This document shows positions 44,043-53,293 of a stretch of DNA of 64,000 bases, piece after piece (positions within the stretch are counted from its first letter, which is position 1; each line of letters opens with the position of its first letter). This DNA comes from Pseudovibrio exalbescens DSM 16456 (lineage in GTDB: Bacteria > Pseudomonadota > Alphaproteobacteria > Rhizobiales > Stappiaceae): positions 434,001 through 498,000 of the forward strand of contig NZ_AUGS01000002.1 of assembly GCF_000422785.1 (NCBI RefSeq), read 5' to 3'. The notes below the pieces were generated by a model. It saw only the letters and a list, made by a program, of their open reading frames with translations, made no database searches and was not told the DNA's origin. The position numbers were made by a program, and so were the translations under genes.

Positions 44043-45404
44043 TTATGCGCCAGGGTTACAAGTCCCGAGCGCACCGCCCGCGAACTGCGGGTGATCTGGA
44101 TCATAAGTGACCTGATCAACCGGTGTGACTTCAACAATCTCGAGAAGGTCAAACTCTGAGCTTGGGTTTTCCTTACCACGCACGACCAGTACATCTTTGA
44201 AGCACTGGTGGTCTGCGCCACGGTAAAGCGTCGGGCCATTGCCAAGGCCGTCAAATTCGAAGTCTTCAAGAGCTTCAACAACAGCACATGGATTAAAACT
44301 GCCCGCGCGGGCCACAGCATCTGCGTAAAGCAGTGTCTGCACGTAGCATGTATGCGCGGCCTGGCTCGGCGGGAAGCCATACTTGGTGCCAAAGGATTTC
44401 ACAAAGGCTTGGGAACCTTCGTCCTGCAGTGACCAGTGCCAGTTGGTGGAGCCGAAGATGCCTTTGACGTTTGCGCCAGCGCCCTTTGCCATCAAGCGCG
44501 AGTACAGCGGCACCACAATTTCGAAGTTCTTGCCATTCACGACCCGATCACGCAGGCCAAACTGCACGGCATTGGTGAGTGAGTTCACCATGTTGCCGCC
44601 GTAGTGGTTGAGAACCAGCACGTCTGCATCAGATTGCAGAACGGGTGTGATATAGGCGGAAAAGTCCGTCGCGGCCAAGGGCGTCTTGACGGTCTCGACC
44701 GTTTCCCATCCCATGGCTTCAGTTGCGCTTTTGATCGCTTCTTCGGTTGTGTAGCCCCAGTTGTAATCCGCGGTCAGATGATAGGCCTTGCGATCTGAGC
44801 CGTATGCATTGTTCAGAACGGGGGCCAATGCGGCGCCGGACATGTAGCTATTGAAAAAATGACGGAAACCGTTGGCGCGCTTATCTTTGCCCGTGGTGTC
44901 GTTGGAATGAGTGAGGCCGGCCATAAAAATGACGCCTGCCTCTTGGCAAAGCGCCTGAACCGCTACAGCCACACCGGATGACGATCCTCCGGTAATCATA
45001 ACCGCGCCGTCTTTCTCAATCATGGACTTGGCCGAGGCCCGGGCGGCATCCGATTTGGTTTGGGTGTCGCCGGTCACGAACTGGACTTTGTTGCCAAGAA
45101 TACCGGTCCCTTCTAGCGCTTGAGAACTGAAGGTATTCAACATGCCGCCATCGCCTTCACCGTTCAGGTGTTCAACAGCCAGTTGATAGGCGCGCAATTC
45201 ATCGGCGCCTTCATCCGCATAAGGCCCGGTCTGCGGCACGTTGAAACCCAACACCAGCTTGCCAAGCTTGGCGGGGTCGTTCACGAAGGCGCTTTGCGAC
45301 CATGCTTTACTGGTGAAAATGGTGGGGGTTGCTAGAACAATACCGCTTGCAGCGGTCGTTTTCAGTAAGTTGCGGCGGCTGATAGTCCCGCGAAATCCGC
45401 TCAT
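44043..45404 (-). CDS. ABC transporter substrate-binding protein (Liv/amide type), Tat-exported
   Basis: A 453-residue periplasmic binding protein of the Leu/Ile/Val-amide family. The N-terminus has a Tat motif (SRRNLLKTTAASG) and a cleavage region after STAT-like IFTSKAWSQ. The gene starts at 45404, with GGGAGGAATAC as ribosome site; a longer frame lacks one. The closing NPGA and FGDPxxP-like patterns are typical of the family. It heads the operon to the two permeases and two ATPases. Ligand unknown: amino acid, amide or urea-type. Confidence 0.9.
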   Translation of the reverse strand: MSGFRGTISRRNLLKTTAASGIVLATPTIFTSKAWSQSAFVNDPAKLGKLVLGFNVPQTGPYADEGADELRAYQLAVEHLNGEGDGGMLNTFSSQALEGTGILGNKVQFVTGDTQTKSDAARASAKSMIEKDGAVMITGGSSSGVAVAVQALCQEAGVIFMAGLTHSNDTTGKDKRANGFRHFFNSYMSGAALAPVLNNAYGSDRKAYHLTADYNWGYTTEEAIKSATEAMGWETVETVKTPLAATDFSAYITPVLQSDADVLVLNHYGGNMVNSLTNAVQFGLRDRVVNGKNFEIVVPLYSRLMAKGAGANVKGIFGSTNWHWSLQDEGSQAFVKSFGTKYGFPPSQAAHTCYVQTLLYADAVARAGSFNPCAVVEALEDFEFDGLGNGPTLYRGADHQCFKDVLVVRGKENPSSEFDLLEIVEVTPVDQVTYDPDHPQFAGGALGTCNPGA

Positions 45405-45759
45405 GTATTCCTCCCAGGAAGGCTGTGTGTGCCTGATATGCGTGCGTCCCCGTGGCCGAGAACCTCCCACCGACCACATAGATTCCGCAGAGGTAGTCTG
45501 CGAACGCTACGGCAGGTTACGCAGCGTTGAAATTATCGATTAGAAAATTCTGTTCGCAATTGAACTTATGGATCTAGACGAAAGAACAATTCGTTTATTT
45601 GTAGAAAATGCGGGAAATATTTCTTGGGATGTGCATTCAGTTATCATTTATTAGCCGAATGGCTATCATCTCTTCTTCGACGAATAGGTGATTGAGCTTC
45701 AAGGCTCAGAAAAACTGAGTATTCTGGATAGGAAAACTTCGGTTTTCTCGTAGCTGCGG
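45405..45759. other. 355-bp AT-rich intergenic region
   Basis: The region lies upstream of the Tat-exported binding protein and downstream of the 2Fe-2S gene, on the same strand. It is noticeably AT-rich around 45540-45660. It contains a UUCG-type hairpin (GAAAAC-TTCG-GTTTTC, 45732-45747) that may end the 2Fe-2S transcript. A promoter for the ABC operon must lie in the rest. Confidence 0.5.
45732..45747 (-). terminator. Small tetraloop hairpin
   Basis: GAAAAC pairs with GTTTTC with a TTCG loop on the plus strand, just 13 bp after the 2Fe-2S gene stop. Short and AT-rich; low confidence as a terminator. Confidence 0.35.
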
Positions 45760-46698
45760 CTACACCGTCCGTATTGGGTCCAGAAGGGGTATAGGCCTTA
45801 GGGTGCAGCCTGTTTGCTTGGCCAACGTTTTTGTAGCCTGCAGCACAGGGAACGTACCGGCCGCATGAACCGCGTCATATTCTGTGAGATCTGGAATCAG
45901 TTCTTGAAAATGAAGAGGTAGGTCGGCTGCATCACTATCGAATACTGCGATCTTCACGTTTCTTTTGTCGAGTAGGGAGAAGGCTGGTTGTAACTCGTTG
46001 CGTTCTGCCAGAGCCTGATCAACCAACACGATTTTGGGGCGCAAGGGTTGCCCGCGCGTTGCTGCCATTGCGAGTGCCCAAATCGCGCTTATCCCTTGCT
46101 CGTTGGCAATGAGGATCAGGCGTTCGTCCTCAAAGCGCAAGAAAGAGGTCCCAAAAGGCCCGAAGAGTTTGATTGCCTTGCCGTCCTTCAGCGGGTTACG
46201 CGGACGGTGAAGTCCATCAAACAGGGTTTCAGGCCATAAGTGAAACGTTATGGTGTTGAATTCGGGCGGGCGGGCCATCGAGAAACACGGGAACACCTGA
46301 ACTTCAAAGCCCGACTTCCACTGCGCCTTGAAATATTGACCTGTCATCCATGCGGGCGAACCTTGGAAACGGACATCAAACTCAATGAGATCCTCGCTCA
46401 AAGGCTCAAAGTGACAGACACGCCCGCGCCATTCCACGGGCTCGGCCTGGCCATCCCATTCGATATCGCAGTCTGATTGCGGCTTTGTCTGACATGCCAG
46501 AACCGTAGCTTTCAGCTCGGTCCCGGCGGCGTCGACGTTGCCGTTCATCACGCTGACGCGACAGGCCTCGCACAAACCGCTCTTGCAATCGTGCGGCACA
46601 TGGATATTTGCGTCCAGAGCTGCATCAAGCAGGGTTTGTCCCGACGCAGCCCGACAGGCTTTGCCGTTGAGTTTCAAAAGATGAGCTGGCGCGGTCAT
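45760..46698 (-). CDS. 2Fe-2S ferredoxin fused to reductase-like domain
   Basis: A 312-residue protein. Residues 1-85 are a plant-type ferredoxin: CKSGLCEACRVSV with a fourth Cys in VLACQT. The rest follows a ferredoxin-NADP reductase layout, but key motifs have drifted: the FAD site RxYS reads CFSMARP, the NAD(P) motif usually GGTG reads ANEQGISAI, and the C-terminal CGPPxM is absent (VHAAGTFPV). GPFGTSFLRF fits. It may be a reductase with altered cofactor binding. No partner oxygenase is adjacent. Confidence 0.75.
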   Translation of the reverse strand: MTAPAHLLKLNGKACRAASGQTLLDAALDANIHVPHDCKSGLCEACRVSVMNGNVDAAGTELKATVLACQTKPQSDCDIEWDGQAEPVEWRGRVCHFEPLSEDLIEFDVRFQGSPAWMTGQYFKAQWKSGFEVQVFPCFSMARPPEFNTITFHLWPETLFDGLHRPRNPLKDGKAIKLFGPFGTSFLRFEDERLILIANEQGISAIWALAMAATRGQPLRPKIVLVDQALAERNELQPAFSLLDKRNVKIAVFDSDAADLPLHFQELIPDLTEYDAVHAAGTFPVLQATKTLAKQTGCTLRPIPLLDPIRTV

Positions 46699-46823
46699 TT
46701 AAAAACCCCGAGGTGGGTCGAGAGACACCGATACAAGAGCAAACAGGGGTTCTATATCACAGCGCGCCACGGCGAAAAACACCGTTGGCGCGATCTGTGT
46801 GTTTTTAGTCAAATGCGATCTAT

Positions 46824-47639
46824 TCAGCTCTGTTTCCGGGCAAGGTACAAATGGCCGGGCACCGGTTGACCTTGTTCATATCGAACTATGATTGGGTTGC
46901 TTTCAAGGCAGGTGAATCCATTGGCCTCAAGGAGAGCGGTTACATACTCTTTCCGATGCGCAAAACGCTGGAACTGGCCGACCCGAAATGACGCGGAGCC
47001 GAACGTATCATCAGGTTGTGTCTCACTGGAAAACGCCAGGATTCCGTCAGCGGCACAATGCCGTGCCAGTCCGGCAAAGAAAGCTTCAAGGTCGCCCATG
47101 TAGGGCAGGACGTCAGTGGCGACAATCAGATCCCATTGCGGTGCGTCGATTGCGCTAAGGAAGTGAACGAGTTCGCTGACATAAAGCGCATCATAGACTT
47201 CTTTTTCATCTGCGATCTCAACCATGCCCTCGGAGATGTCGACGCCTGTCCTGTCTTCGGTCACGTCTTCCAGGGCTTCGCCGGTGAGGCCTGTTCCACA
47301 TCCCAAATCCAGCAGACGGGCATAGGGACCTGGGGCGATCTCATCCAGACGAGCACGAACTTGAAGAGGCACGGAGTAGCCCAATTGGTCAACAAGCACG
47401 GAGTCAAACACCTCCGCATGTTGATCGAACAGCGTACTTACATATGCATCAGGGGCCTTTGGTGGCGTCGATCCTCGTCCCATGCTGGCCAGACGGACAG
47501 CCGCGCCACCATGATCAGCCGGATCCAGTCGAAGCACTTCCGCATACGCCTCGGCCGCCTCGTCAAGTTTACCTGCCTTTTCAAGATCAAGGGCGCGGTT
47601 ATAGGCCTCGGCGAGGGCGTCATCATCAATACTGCTCAT
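46824..47639 (-). CDS. TPR-methyltransferase fusion
   Basis: A 271-residue protein. Residues 1-45 form about one TPR unit (AYNRALDLEKAGKLDEAAEA). From residue 105 a class I methyltransferase follows with motif I LLDLGCGTGLTGEAL and DLIVATDVLPYMGDL. Family: contact-dependent TPR methyltransferases with no known substrate. It is on the same strand as the 2Fe-2S gene, 125 bp upstream of it. Confidence 0.82.
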   Translation of the reverse strand: MSSIDDDALAEAYNRALDLEKAGKLDEAAEAYAEVLRLDPADHGGAAVRLASMGRGSTPPKAPDAYVSTLFDQHAEVFDSVLVDQLGYSVPLQVRARLDEIAPGPYARLLDLGCGTGLTGEALEDVTEDRTGVDISEGMVEIADEKEVYDALYVSELVHFLSAIDAPQWDLIVATDVLPYMGDLEAFFAGLARHCAADGILAFSSETQPDDTFGSASFRVGQFQRFAHRKEYVTALLEANGFTCLESNPIIVRYEQGQPVPGHLYLARKQS

Positions 47640-47782
47640 TAGATCGGATCCGTGCCAGTGGTTGTAATGTCACCGGCTATAGGGGATAGCTGTCTCGAAT
47701 GCAAACGGCGGCTGGGTTTGTGTATGGGCGCGCCGCCGCGCCGAATGGGTCTTTAGCGTGTCAGATCGTTCTGATGCGGCTT

Positions 47783-48292
47783 TTACTGGCCGCGCAACGC
47801 ATTTTGCCGAATGAGGATGAAACGCCCGACAACCGCATGTGGTCCGTCTTCCGCATAGATTATTTCAAGGGTGTCGGTGTTCAAGAAGCGACCGCTCAGG
47901 TAACCACCATCAGGATGTTGAACCAGATGGAGGGTCTCTCCATCATAGCCAAGGGTGCCGATCATTGGTTGATACGCACGGTGGGTCTCCGATGCGCCAT
48001 CATGTCCCGGCCCTTTTTCCGGATCATTGTCCCAGTGCACAACGCCTTCCACAAGCGGTCCATTCTGGCTCTCGAATTCAAGCGAGAAGCGGCCTGTGTG
48101 CTCAGAGGTCGTGTCACGGTGCCAGTATATTGCGTCGTGCTTTACGGCGGTCCATAGCCCAAGAACGTTCGGAATCGGAGGGGCGCGATTGGTTCGTACA
48201 GATGTGATTTCCGAAGCGTCTGCCAAACCGGCGCTGGTCAGACAAAGCATCCCGAACAATGCACCAATGAAAATTTGCCAGAATCGACGCAT
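47783..48292 (-). CDS. Exported protein of unknown function
   Basis: A 169-residue protein with a signal peptide (MRRFWQIFIGALFGML, cut near residue 27 in GLADAS). The body has an alternating-strand pattern (GRFSLEFESQNGP, GGYLSGRFLNTDTLE). I do not recognise the family. ATG 48292 has GGAGG upstream; 48331 would be an earlier alternative. It reads toward the TPR-methyltransferase, with 143 bp between. Confidence 0.65.
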   Translation of the reverse strand: MRRFWQIFIGALFGMLCLTSAGLADASEITSVRTNRAPPIPNVLGLWTAVKHDAIYWHRDTTSEHTGRFSLEFESQNGPLVEGVVHWDNDPEKGPGHDGASETHRAYQPMIGTLGYDGETLHLVQHPDGGYLSGRFLNTDTLEIIYAEDGPHAVVGRFILIRQNALRGQ

Positions 48293-48389
48293 GCAGCCTC
48301 CGCTCTCGACGGTTAGGCTACCGATTGGCAAAGGTCTGACTATCCCAGCCGATGGAGGGCTAAATTCAGACTAGTCGATTATCTGGGGC

Positions 48390-48421
48390 AAAAAAGAGAA
48401 CGCGGCGTGAAGACGCCGCGT
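48390..48421 (-). terminator. Rho-independent terminator of the dctPQM-pyr operon
   Basis: On the minus strand a perfect 9-bp stem ACGCGGCGT-CTTC-ACGCCGCGT is followed by TCTCTTTTTT. It is 26 bp after the pyrE stop and is a classic terminator for the eight-gene minus-strand unit. Confidence 0.9.
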
Positions 48422-48446
48422 CAAAGCAGGATCACAATCCGTGAGA

Positions 48447-49142
48447 TCAGATTGAAATTTCCGTCACGCCGCCATGGTTGCCTGACCATTCCAGCGGGTT
48501 GGTGAGAAAGCTCTCAACTTCCTTCAAGGTTGCTGTGTCGAAGTAGTTGTTCTTCTGGCAAACGCGCAACACATCCCACCATGTGCACAAGTAGTGCAGG
48601 TTGAGGCCGTGATCGGCCAGCTTTACCTTGGTCTCCGGGAAGATATCGTAGTAGAAAACGACGAGAGTATCGGTGACTTCTGCACCTGCACGGCGCAGTG
48701 CTTCACAGAACTTGATCTTCGAGCCGCCATCGGTTGTGAGATCTTCCACCAACAGGATGTGGCTGCCCTCTTCAACATGGCCTTCGATCTGTGCGTCACG
48801 TCCAAAGCCTTTCGGCTTCTTGCGGACATACTGCATCGGCGCATTCATCTTGTCTGCAATCCATGCAGCAAATGGAATGCCGGCAGTTTCGCCGCCTGCA
48901 ACGGCGTCAAACTGCTCAAACCCCACATTGCGCAGGATTGTAGCGGTGGCGAAGTCCATCAGTGTGTTGCGGATACGCGGATAGGAAATCAGCTTCCGGC
49001 AGTCGATATAAACCGGGCTGGCCAGACCAGAGGTGAAGGTATAAGGCTCCTCCGGGCGAAAATGGACGGCTTTGATTTCCATCAGCATTTTCGCGGTGAT
49101 TTCCGCCATCAGTTCAGGCTCTGGGAAAGAATTGGAAAACAT
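48447..49142 (-). CDS. pyrE: Orotate phosphoribosyltransferase
   Basis: A 231-residue enzyme converting orotate and PRPP to OMP. The PRPP loop is [14 protein letters not shown], and [17 protein letters not shown] forms part of the orotate pocket. Length and sequence resemble Rhodobacterales PyrE. It is the last gene of the operon and follows pyrC by 36 bp. It would also let imported orotate enter UMP synthesis. Confidence 0.95.
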   Translation of the reverse strand: MFSNSFPEPELMAEITAKMLMEIKAVHFRPEEPYTFTSGLASPVYIDCRKLISYPRIRNTLMDFATATILRNVGFEQFDAVAGGETAGIPFAAWIADKMNAPMQYVRKKPKGFGRDAQIEGHVEEGSHILLVEDLTTDGGSKIKFCEALRRAGAEVTDTLVVFYYDIFPETKVKLADHGLNLHYLCTWWDVLRVCQKNNYFDTATLKEVESFLTNPLEWSGNHGGVTEISI

Positions 49143-49178
49143 GAGGCTTCCTCTAGTCAGCAGTTCTGGCCAGAGTGC

Positions 49179-50234
49179 CTATCTTGATTTTTCGACTTTC
49201 CAGAAAAGTTCAAACCCGGGATCAAAAACAGTTACCGGGCCGTCCTCACTCCAGATTTGCCGCGGAAAACTGATAGGCGCATTGCTCTTGACCAGGTCAA
49301 TTGTGTTATCGTTTGGAGCCATGCCATAAAAGGCGGGCCCATTCAAGGAGGTGAACGCTTCAAGTTTGTTCAAGGCTCCTTCTTCAGCGAAAACATGTGC
49401 CAGACAACTCATCGTATTGATAGCCGTAAAAATGCCTGCACAGCCGCATGCACAGATTTTATTCGCCTCCGTATGGGGCGCGCTGTCCGTACCCAAGAAG
49501 AAGCGCGGGTTACCGGACACTGCAGCTTTGCGCAGCGCCAGCCGGTGTTCCTCTCGTTTGGCAACAGGCAGGCAATAAAAGTCCGGCTTGATGCCTCCCA
49601 CAAGAATATGATTCCGGTTGATGATGAGATGGTGTGTTGTGATGGTGGCTGCGAGTGTGTCATCCCCCGCTTCCGCGTAGGCCACACCTTCCTTTGTGGT
49701 GATATGCTCCATCACGACCTTGAGGCCGGGGATGCGCCTACGAATGGGATCTAGAACCCGGTCAATGAAGACCGCCTCCCGATCGAAGATGTCCACATCA
49801 TGATCGGTGACTTCACCGTGCACCAGCAATGGCATGCCCAATTCGGCCATGCGCTCAAGAACGGGGATGATCTTCTCGATATCGCGAACGCCGCTTTGGG
49901 AATTTGTTGTGGCACCTGCCGGATAGAGCTTCACGGCCGATACCAAGCCCGATGAAAACGCAGTGGTCAGATCCTCGGTGTCCGTGTCCTCGGTTAGATA
50001 CAAGGTCATCAACGGTGTGAAGTTATGGCCATCTGGCAGGGCGGCCATAATGCGCTCCCGATAGGCAGACGCATCTGCGGCTGTCACCACCGGGGGCACG
50101 AGATTAGGCATTACGATTGCCCGCGCAAAGGTCTCGCTGGTGTGAGGAAGAACGGCCGTCAGCATGTTGCCATCGCGAAGGTGGAGGTGCCAGTCATCTG
50201 GCTGTCGAATGGTCAGTCTGCTGATCTCGGTCAT
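49179..50234 (-). CDS. pyrC: Dihydroorotase, type II
   Basis: A 351-residue zinc enzyme that interconverts N-carbamoyl-L-aspartate and dihydroorotate. Metal-site residues: His16 and His18 in [10 protein letters not shown], carbamylated Lys in [14 protein letters not shown], His in HGEVTD and MEHITT, Asp in LGTDSAPHT. It ends 36 bp before pyrE and starts 1 bp after the M20 hydrolase. Reaction direction depends on conditions, so it fits biosynthesis and orotate breakdown. Confidence 0.96.
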   Translation of the reverse strand: MTEISRLTIRQPDDWHLHLRDGNMLTAVLPHTSETFARAIVMPNLVPPVVTAADASAYRERIMAALPDGHNFTPLMTLYLTEDTDTEDLTTAFSSGLVSAVKLYPAGATTNSQSGVRDIEKIIPVLERMAELGMPLLVHGEVTDHDVDIFDREAVFIDRVLDPIRRRIPGLKVVMEHITTKEGVAYAEAGDDTLAATITTHHLIINRNHILVGGIKPDFYCLPVAKREEHRLALRKAAVSGNPRFFLGTDSAPHTEANKICACGCAGIFTAINTMSCLAHVFAEEGALNKLEAFTSLNGPAFYGMAPNDNTIDLVKSNAPISFPRQIWSEDGPVTVFDPGFELFWKVEKSR

Positions 50235-50235
50235 C

Positions 50236-51507
50236 CTAATTCTCCATCAGGTAGCTGTAGAATATCTCTGTACCGACCATAAAATCGGAAATCTCCATCG
50301 CTTCAAGTGGATTGTGCGAGCCATTCCGGTTGCGAACGAAAACCATCCCGGTTGAAATGCCTGCATTGGCGAAAACCGCTGCGTCATGCCCCGCGCCACT
50401 GGCCATCTGGAATGGATCATATCCCAGATCGCCCATCGCGGACGACAGCCCGGCGACAATGCGGGAATCACACAGCGCAGGCTCTACACAATGCTCATCA
50501 TCCAGAACGAACCGGACCCCGCGATCTTCCTCGATGGTCGTCATTTCCTGCGCCAGCATCTCACGCATGCCTTGCAAAACGGCCTTGCTTTGGCTGCGTA
50601 CGTCGAGCGAGAAGCTGACCTCATCCGGAATGCGTGTCATGGCATGGCGTTCGGGGTCTGTGCCCACAATACCGCTGGTCAAAACAAGATCGTTCCCTTT
50701 TTGCAGCAACGTAAGCCAGCTGTCATCCAGTCGCGTGAGAAGATCTGCAAGGGCAAAAACAGGATCATGTCGGTATGCCCTTGGAACCGCACCGGAGTGT
50801 CCTGCCTCACCGATGCACCGGATGTTGCGGTGTCGGAAATTACCTCGAATGCCTGTTACGATTCCGGCTGGCAGCTTTTTCTCGATCAGCAGCGGACCCT
50901 GCTCGATGTGCAGTTCCAGATACTCCAATACTGATGATGGAGATAGGAGTGGTTCGCCTTGTTCAATTGGTTCCAGAACAATGCCCATATCGTGCATGTG
51001 CTCTGCGAGAGTGCGCTTGTCGCCCTTGTGGCGTGCATTCAACTCTTCAGCGTTCAAGCGCCCCAAGAGCGCCTTTGAGCCTATGTAGCAGGGCCCGAAC
51101 CAAGCGCTTTCCTCACCGCGCAATGCGATCACTTTCACAGGGCGCTTGAAACGAACGCCAGTTTCCTTTGCCTTGAGCAAGCAAAGAAGGCCTGCGAGGA
51201 TGCCGGCCAGCCCGTCAAAGTTGCCACCTTGCGGCACACTGTCAATGTGTGAACCGATCAGAACGAACTGAGTGGCCTTCGCGTCTTCTCGCAGCGAAAA
51301 TACCGCGTTCTCTGCTGCGTCGTACTCTACATGCAGGCCGCGTCCTTCTGCGAATTCCTCAAGGTACTTCAGAGAACTGGTTTCCATGTCGGAATAAGCC
51401 GGACGGCTCACGCCCTCCACATCCCGAGTCTCCCGTCTGAAGTGATCAAACAGCTTGCGGGCGAGCTTTTCGTCCGGCTCGCTGAAGCGTCGATTGGTCG
51501 GAGTCAT
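50236..51507 (-). CDS. M20-family amidohydrolase (N-carbamoyl amino acid hydrolase / allantoate amidohydrolase type)
   Basis: A 423-residue binuclear zinc hydrolase. Ligands: His87 and Asp98 in [15 protein letters not shown], the Glu pair in RGEESAWF, His in LELHIEQGP and the last His in GSHNPLEAM. Family members remove the carbamoyl group of N-carbamoyl amino acids or act on allantoate. It overlaps pyrD by 4 bp and precedes pyrC by 1 bp. In this setting N-carbamoyl-L-aspartate (ureidosuccinate) is the logical substrate, to give aspartate, CO2 and ammonia. That is inference; it could also act on a beta-alanine derivative. Confidence 0.87.
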   Translation of the reverse strand: MTPTNRRFSEPDEKLARKLFDHFRRETRDVEGVSRPAYSDMETSSLKYLEEFAEGRGLHVEYDAAENAVFSLREDAKATQFVLIGSHIDSVPQGGNFDGLAGILAGLLCLLKAKETGVRFKRPVKVIALRGEESAWFGPCYIGSKALLGRLNAEELNARHKGDKRTLAEHMHDMGIVLEPIEQGEPLLSPSSVLEYLELHIEQGPLLIEKKLPAGIVTGIRGNFRHRNIRCIGEAGHSGAVPRAYRHDPVFALADLLTRLDDSWLTLLQKGNDLVLTSGIVGTDPERHAMTRIPDEVSFSLDVRSQSKAVLQGMREMLAQEMTTIEEDRGVRFVLDDEHCVEPALCDSRIVAGLSSAMGDLGYDPFQMASGAGHDAAVFANAGISTGMVFVRNRNGSHNPLEAMEISDFMVGTEIFYSYLMEN

Positions 51508-52445
51508 GAAGTTGCCTCCAGAAACTGACTATCTGCTGCCTCACCATCTCGAACGGAACCGATGATTGAGGACAGATCAGCCAGTCCTTCCTCTTCCATG
51601 TATGTGGTCAGTTGGTCTACCAGCGCCGTCATGGCGGTGGGATTGATGAACGTTGCAGTGCCAACTTGCACGGCGCTGGCGCCTGCGATCAAATACTCCA
51701 ACACATCATTCAGTGTCGTGATTCCACCACAGCCAATTACGGGAATGTTGGCAGCCTTGGCGCATTGGTAGGTCATGCGCAGGGTAATTGGTTTGAGGGC
51801 AGGGCCGGAAAGCCCGCCCATAAGGTTACCCAGCTTGGGTTTGCGGGTGCGCACATCAATGGCCATGGAGAGCAAGGTGTTGGCCACCACTAGTGCGTCT
51901 GCTCCTCCATGCTCCGCTGCCTGTGCAACCTCAATGATTTCGCCGGTGTTGGGCGTAAGTTTGGCCCACAAGGGTAAGTCTGTCGCCCCGCGCAGCTTCT
52001 CCATCACGGATAGTGTTGTGGAGGGGCGCATGGCGAACGCCTTCCCATCTTCCTCGATGTTCGGGCAGGAAATATTCACCTCAATGGCGGAAACACCGGG
52101 GACACTTACTTGTTCGCACAACTCGGCAAACTCGTCGGCCGTGCCAGCCGAAATCGATGCAACGAATGGCGTGTCGTATTCATGAAAGAATGGCACGGTG
52201 TTTTGAAGGAAGTAGTCAACGCCCTTGCTCGGAATGCCAATTGAATTGAGCATGGATCCCCGCACTTCGCAAACGCGTGGTGTCGGGTTGCCGCTTCGCA
52301 ACTCGCGGGTAATGGTTTTTGCAACCAGAGCTCCGAGACGGTTCAGGTCCAGCACATCAGAAAGGTCTTCAGAGAATGTGCCAGATGCGGGCATGATCGG
52401 GTTTTTGAGTGTCAAACTGCCTACGGATACGGAAAGGTCTACCAT
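51504..52445 (-). CDS. pyrD: Dihydroorotate dehydrogenase, class 1B catalytic subunit
   Basis: A 313-residue FMN TIM-barrel. The catalytic Cys is Cys127 in EVNISCPN, as in class 1 enzymes (class 2 have Ser). MLNSIGIPSKGV and PASGTFSEDLSD are typical class 1B segments. It needs PyrK, encoded immediately before it with a 7-bp overlap. Class 1B couples dihydroorotate with NAD. Its presence in an alphaproteobacterium, where class 2 is usual, is notable. Confidence 0.93.
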   Translation of the reverse strand: MVDLSVSVGSLTLKNPIMPASGTFSEDLSDVLDLNRLGALVAKTITRELRSGNPTPRVCEVRGSMLNSIGIPSKGVDYFLQNTVPFFHEYDTPFVASISAGTADEFAELCEQVSVPGVSAIEVNISCPNIEEDGKAFAMRPSTTLSVMEKLRGATDLPLWAKLTPNTGEIIEVAQAAEHGGADALVVANTLLSMAIDVRTRKPKLGNLMGGLSGPALKPITLRMTYQCAKAANIPVIGCGGITTLNDVLEYLIAGASAVQVGTATFINPTAMTALVDQLTTYMEEEGLADLSSIIGSVRDGEAADSQFLEATS

Positions 52446-53284
52446 CCCATTGCCTCCTGAAGGTCAAATACGGGGCCTTCCTTGCACACGCGCAGCTGAA
52501 CGATGTCGTCCCCTTTGCGGAAAGGGCGAACGCAACACTGGCACATGCCCAGACCGCATGCCATTTGTTGTTCCAACGCGATTTCACCGGGGATGTTGTG
52601 CTTTTTACCCAGTTCCTGCAAAAGCTTGAGCAGTCGGTTGGAGCCGCAGGTGTAAAACGCATCCACGCCTTCTTCGGCGATACGAGCCTCGATCAGGCGG
52701 CGGAGATTGTCGACGGAAGACGAGCCGTCCTCATCCGTTACACTGATGACTTCCGTACCCAAGCGGCGAAAGTGTTCGGTAGACAAAAGCGCCGCTTCTG
52801 AACGGGCACTGCAAATGGCGGTCAGCTTGCGCCCAAGCCGGGCTGCTTCCTGTGCCAATGGGGCTAGTGTTGCAAGGCCGACGCCGCGCGCCACTAATAG
52901 CAAGTTGTTCCAATCTGGCTTGATGGAATAACCGACGCCGAGGGGGCCCAGGACGTTGAAGCTGTCGCCTGGTGTCAACGTCGCCATGGCTTTGGTGCCT
53001 TCTCCCTCCACCTTGTACAAGAAAGCCAGCTCTCCGACTTCTTCGTCAAAGCTGTAGATGCTCATCGGCCGGCGCAGATAGGGCTGGTGCTGATCGGTCA
53101 CGGGGCAAAGCAGATGGAAGAACTGGCCGGGTTGGCACTTGAGAATATGGCGGGGCGCGTCGAGAACCAGCAGGCGATAGGCGTCGTTGGCCAAGTCATT
53201 GGACTTGACGGTGCATACTGCCTCAAATGCCTTTGGGCCGGCCTCGGTGGAATCCGAAGCCGGTGAATGAACCTGACCTGTCAT
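52439..53284 (-). CDS. pyrK: Dihydroorotate dehydrogenase electron-transfer subunit (PyrK)
   Basis: A 281-residue FAD/2Fe-2S protein. The FAD motif RRPMSIYS is at residues 71-78, the NAD-binding Gly-rich part at LLLVARGVGLATLAPLA, and the iron-sulfur Cys cluster CGLGMCQCC plus a later VCKEGP at the C-terminus. It passes electrons between PyrD FMN and NAD(H). The first 15 residues are variable. It follows TRAP dctM by 9 bp. Confidence 0.93.
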   Translation of the reverse strand: MTGQVHSPASDSTEAGPKAFEAVCTVKSNDLANDAYRLLVLDAPRHILKCQPGQFFHLLCPVTDQHQPYLRRPMSIYSFDEEVGELAFLYKVEGEGTKAMATLTPGDSFNVLGPLGVGYSIKPDWNNLLLVARGVGLATLAPLAQEAARLGRKLTAICSARSEAALLSTEHFRRLGTEVISVTDEDGSSSVDNLRRLIEARIAEEGVDAFYTCGSNRLLKLLQELGKKHNIPGEIALEQQMACGLGMCQCCVRPFRKGDDIVQLRVCKEGPVFDLQEAMGW

Positions 53285-53293
53285 TGTTAAGTC

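Noticed and set aside
45568-45654. 28-codon ORF (MDLDERTIRLFVENAG) in the gap between the ABC binding protein and the 2Fe-2S gene
   Set aside because: No Shine-Dalgarno and no recognised family; AT-rich intergenic DNA easily yields such frames.
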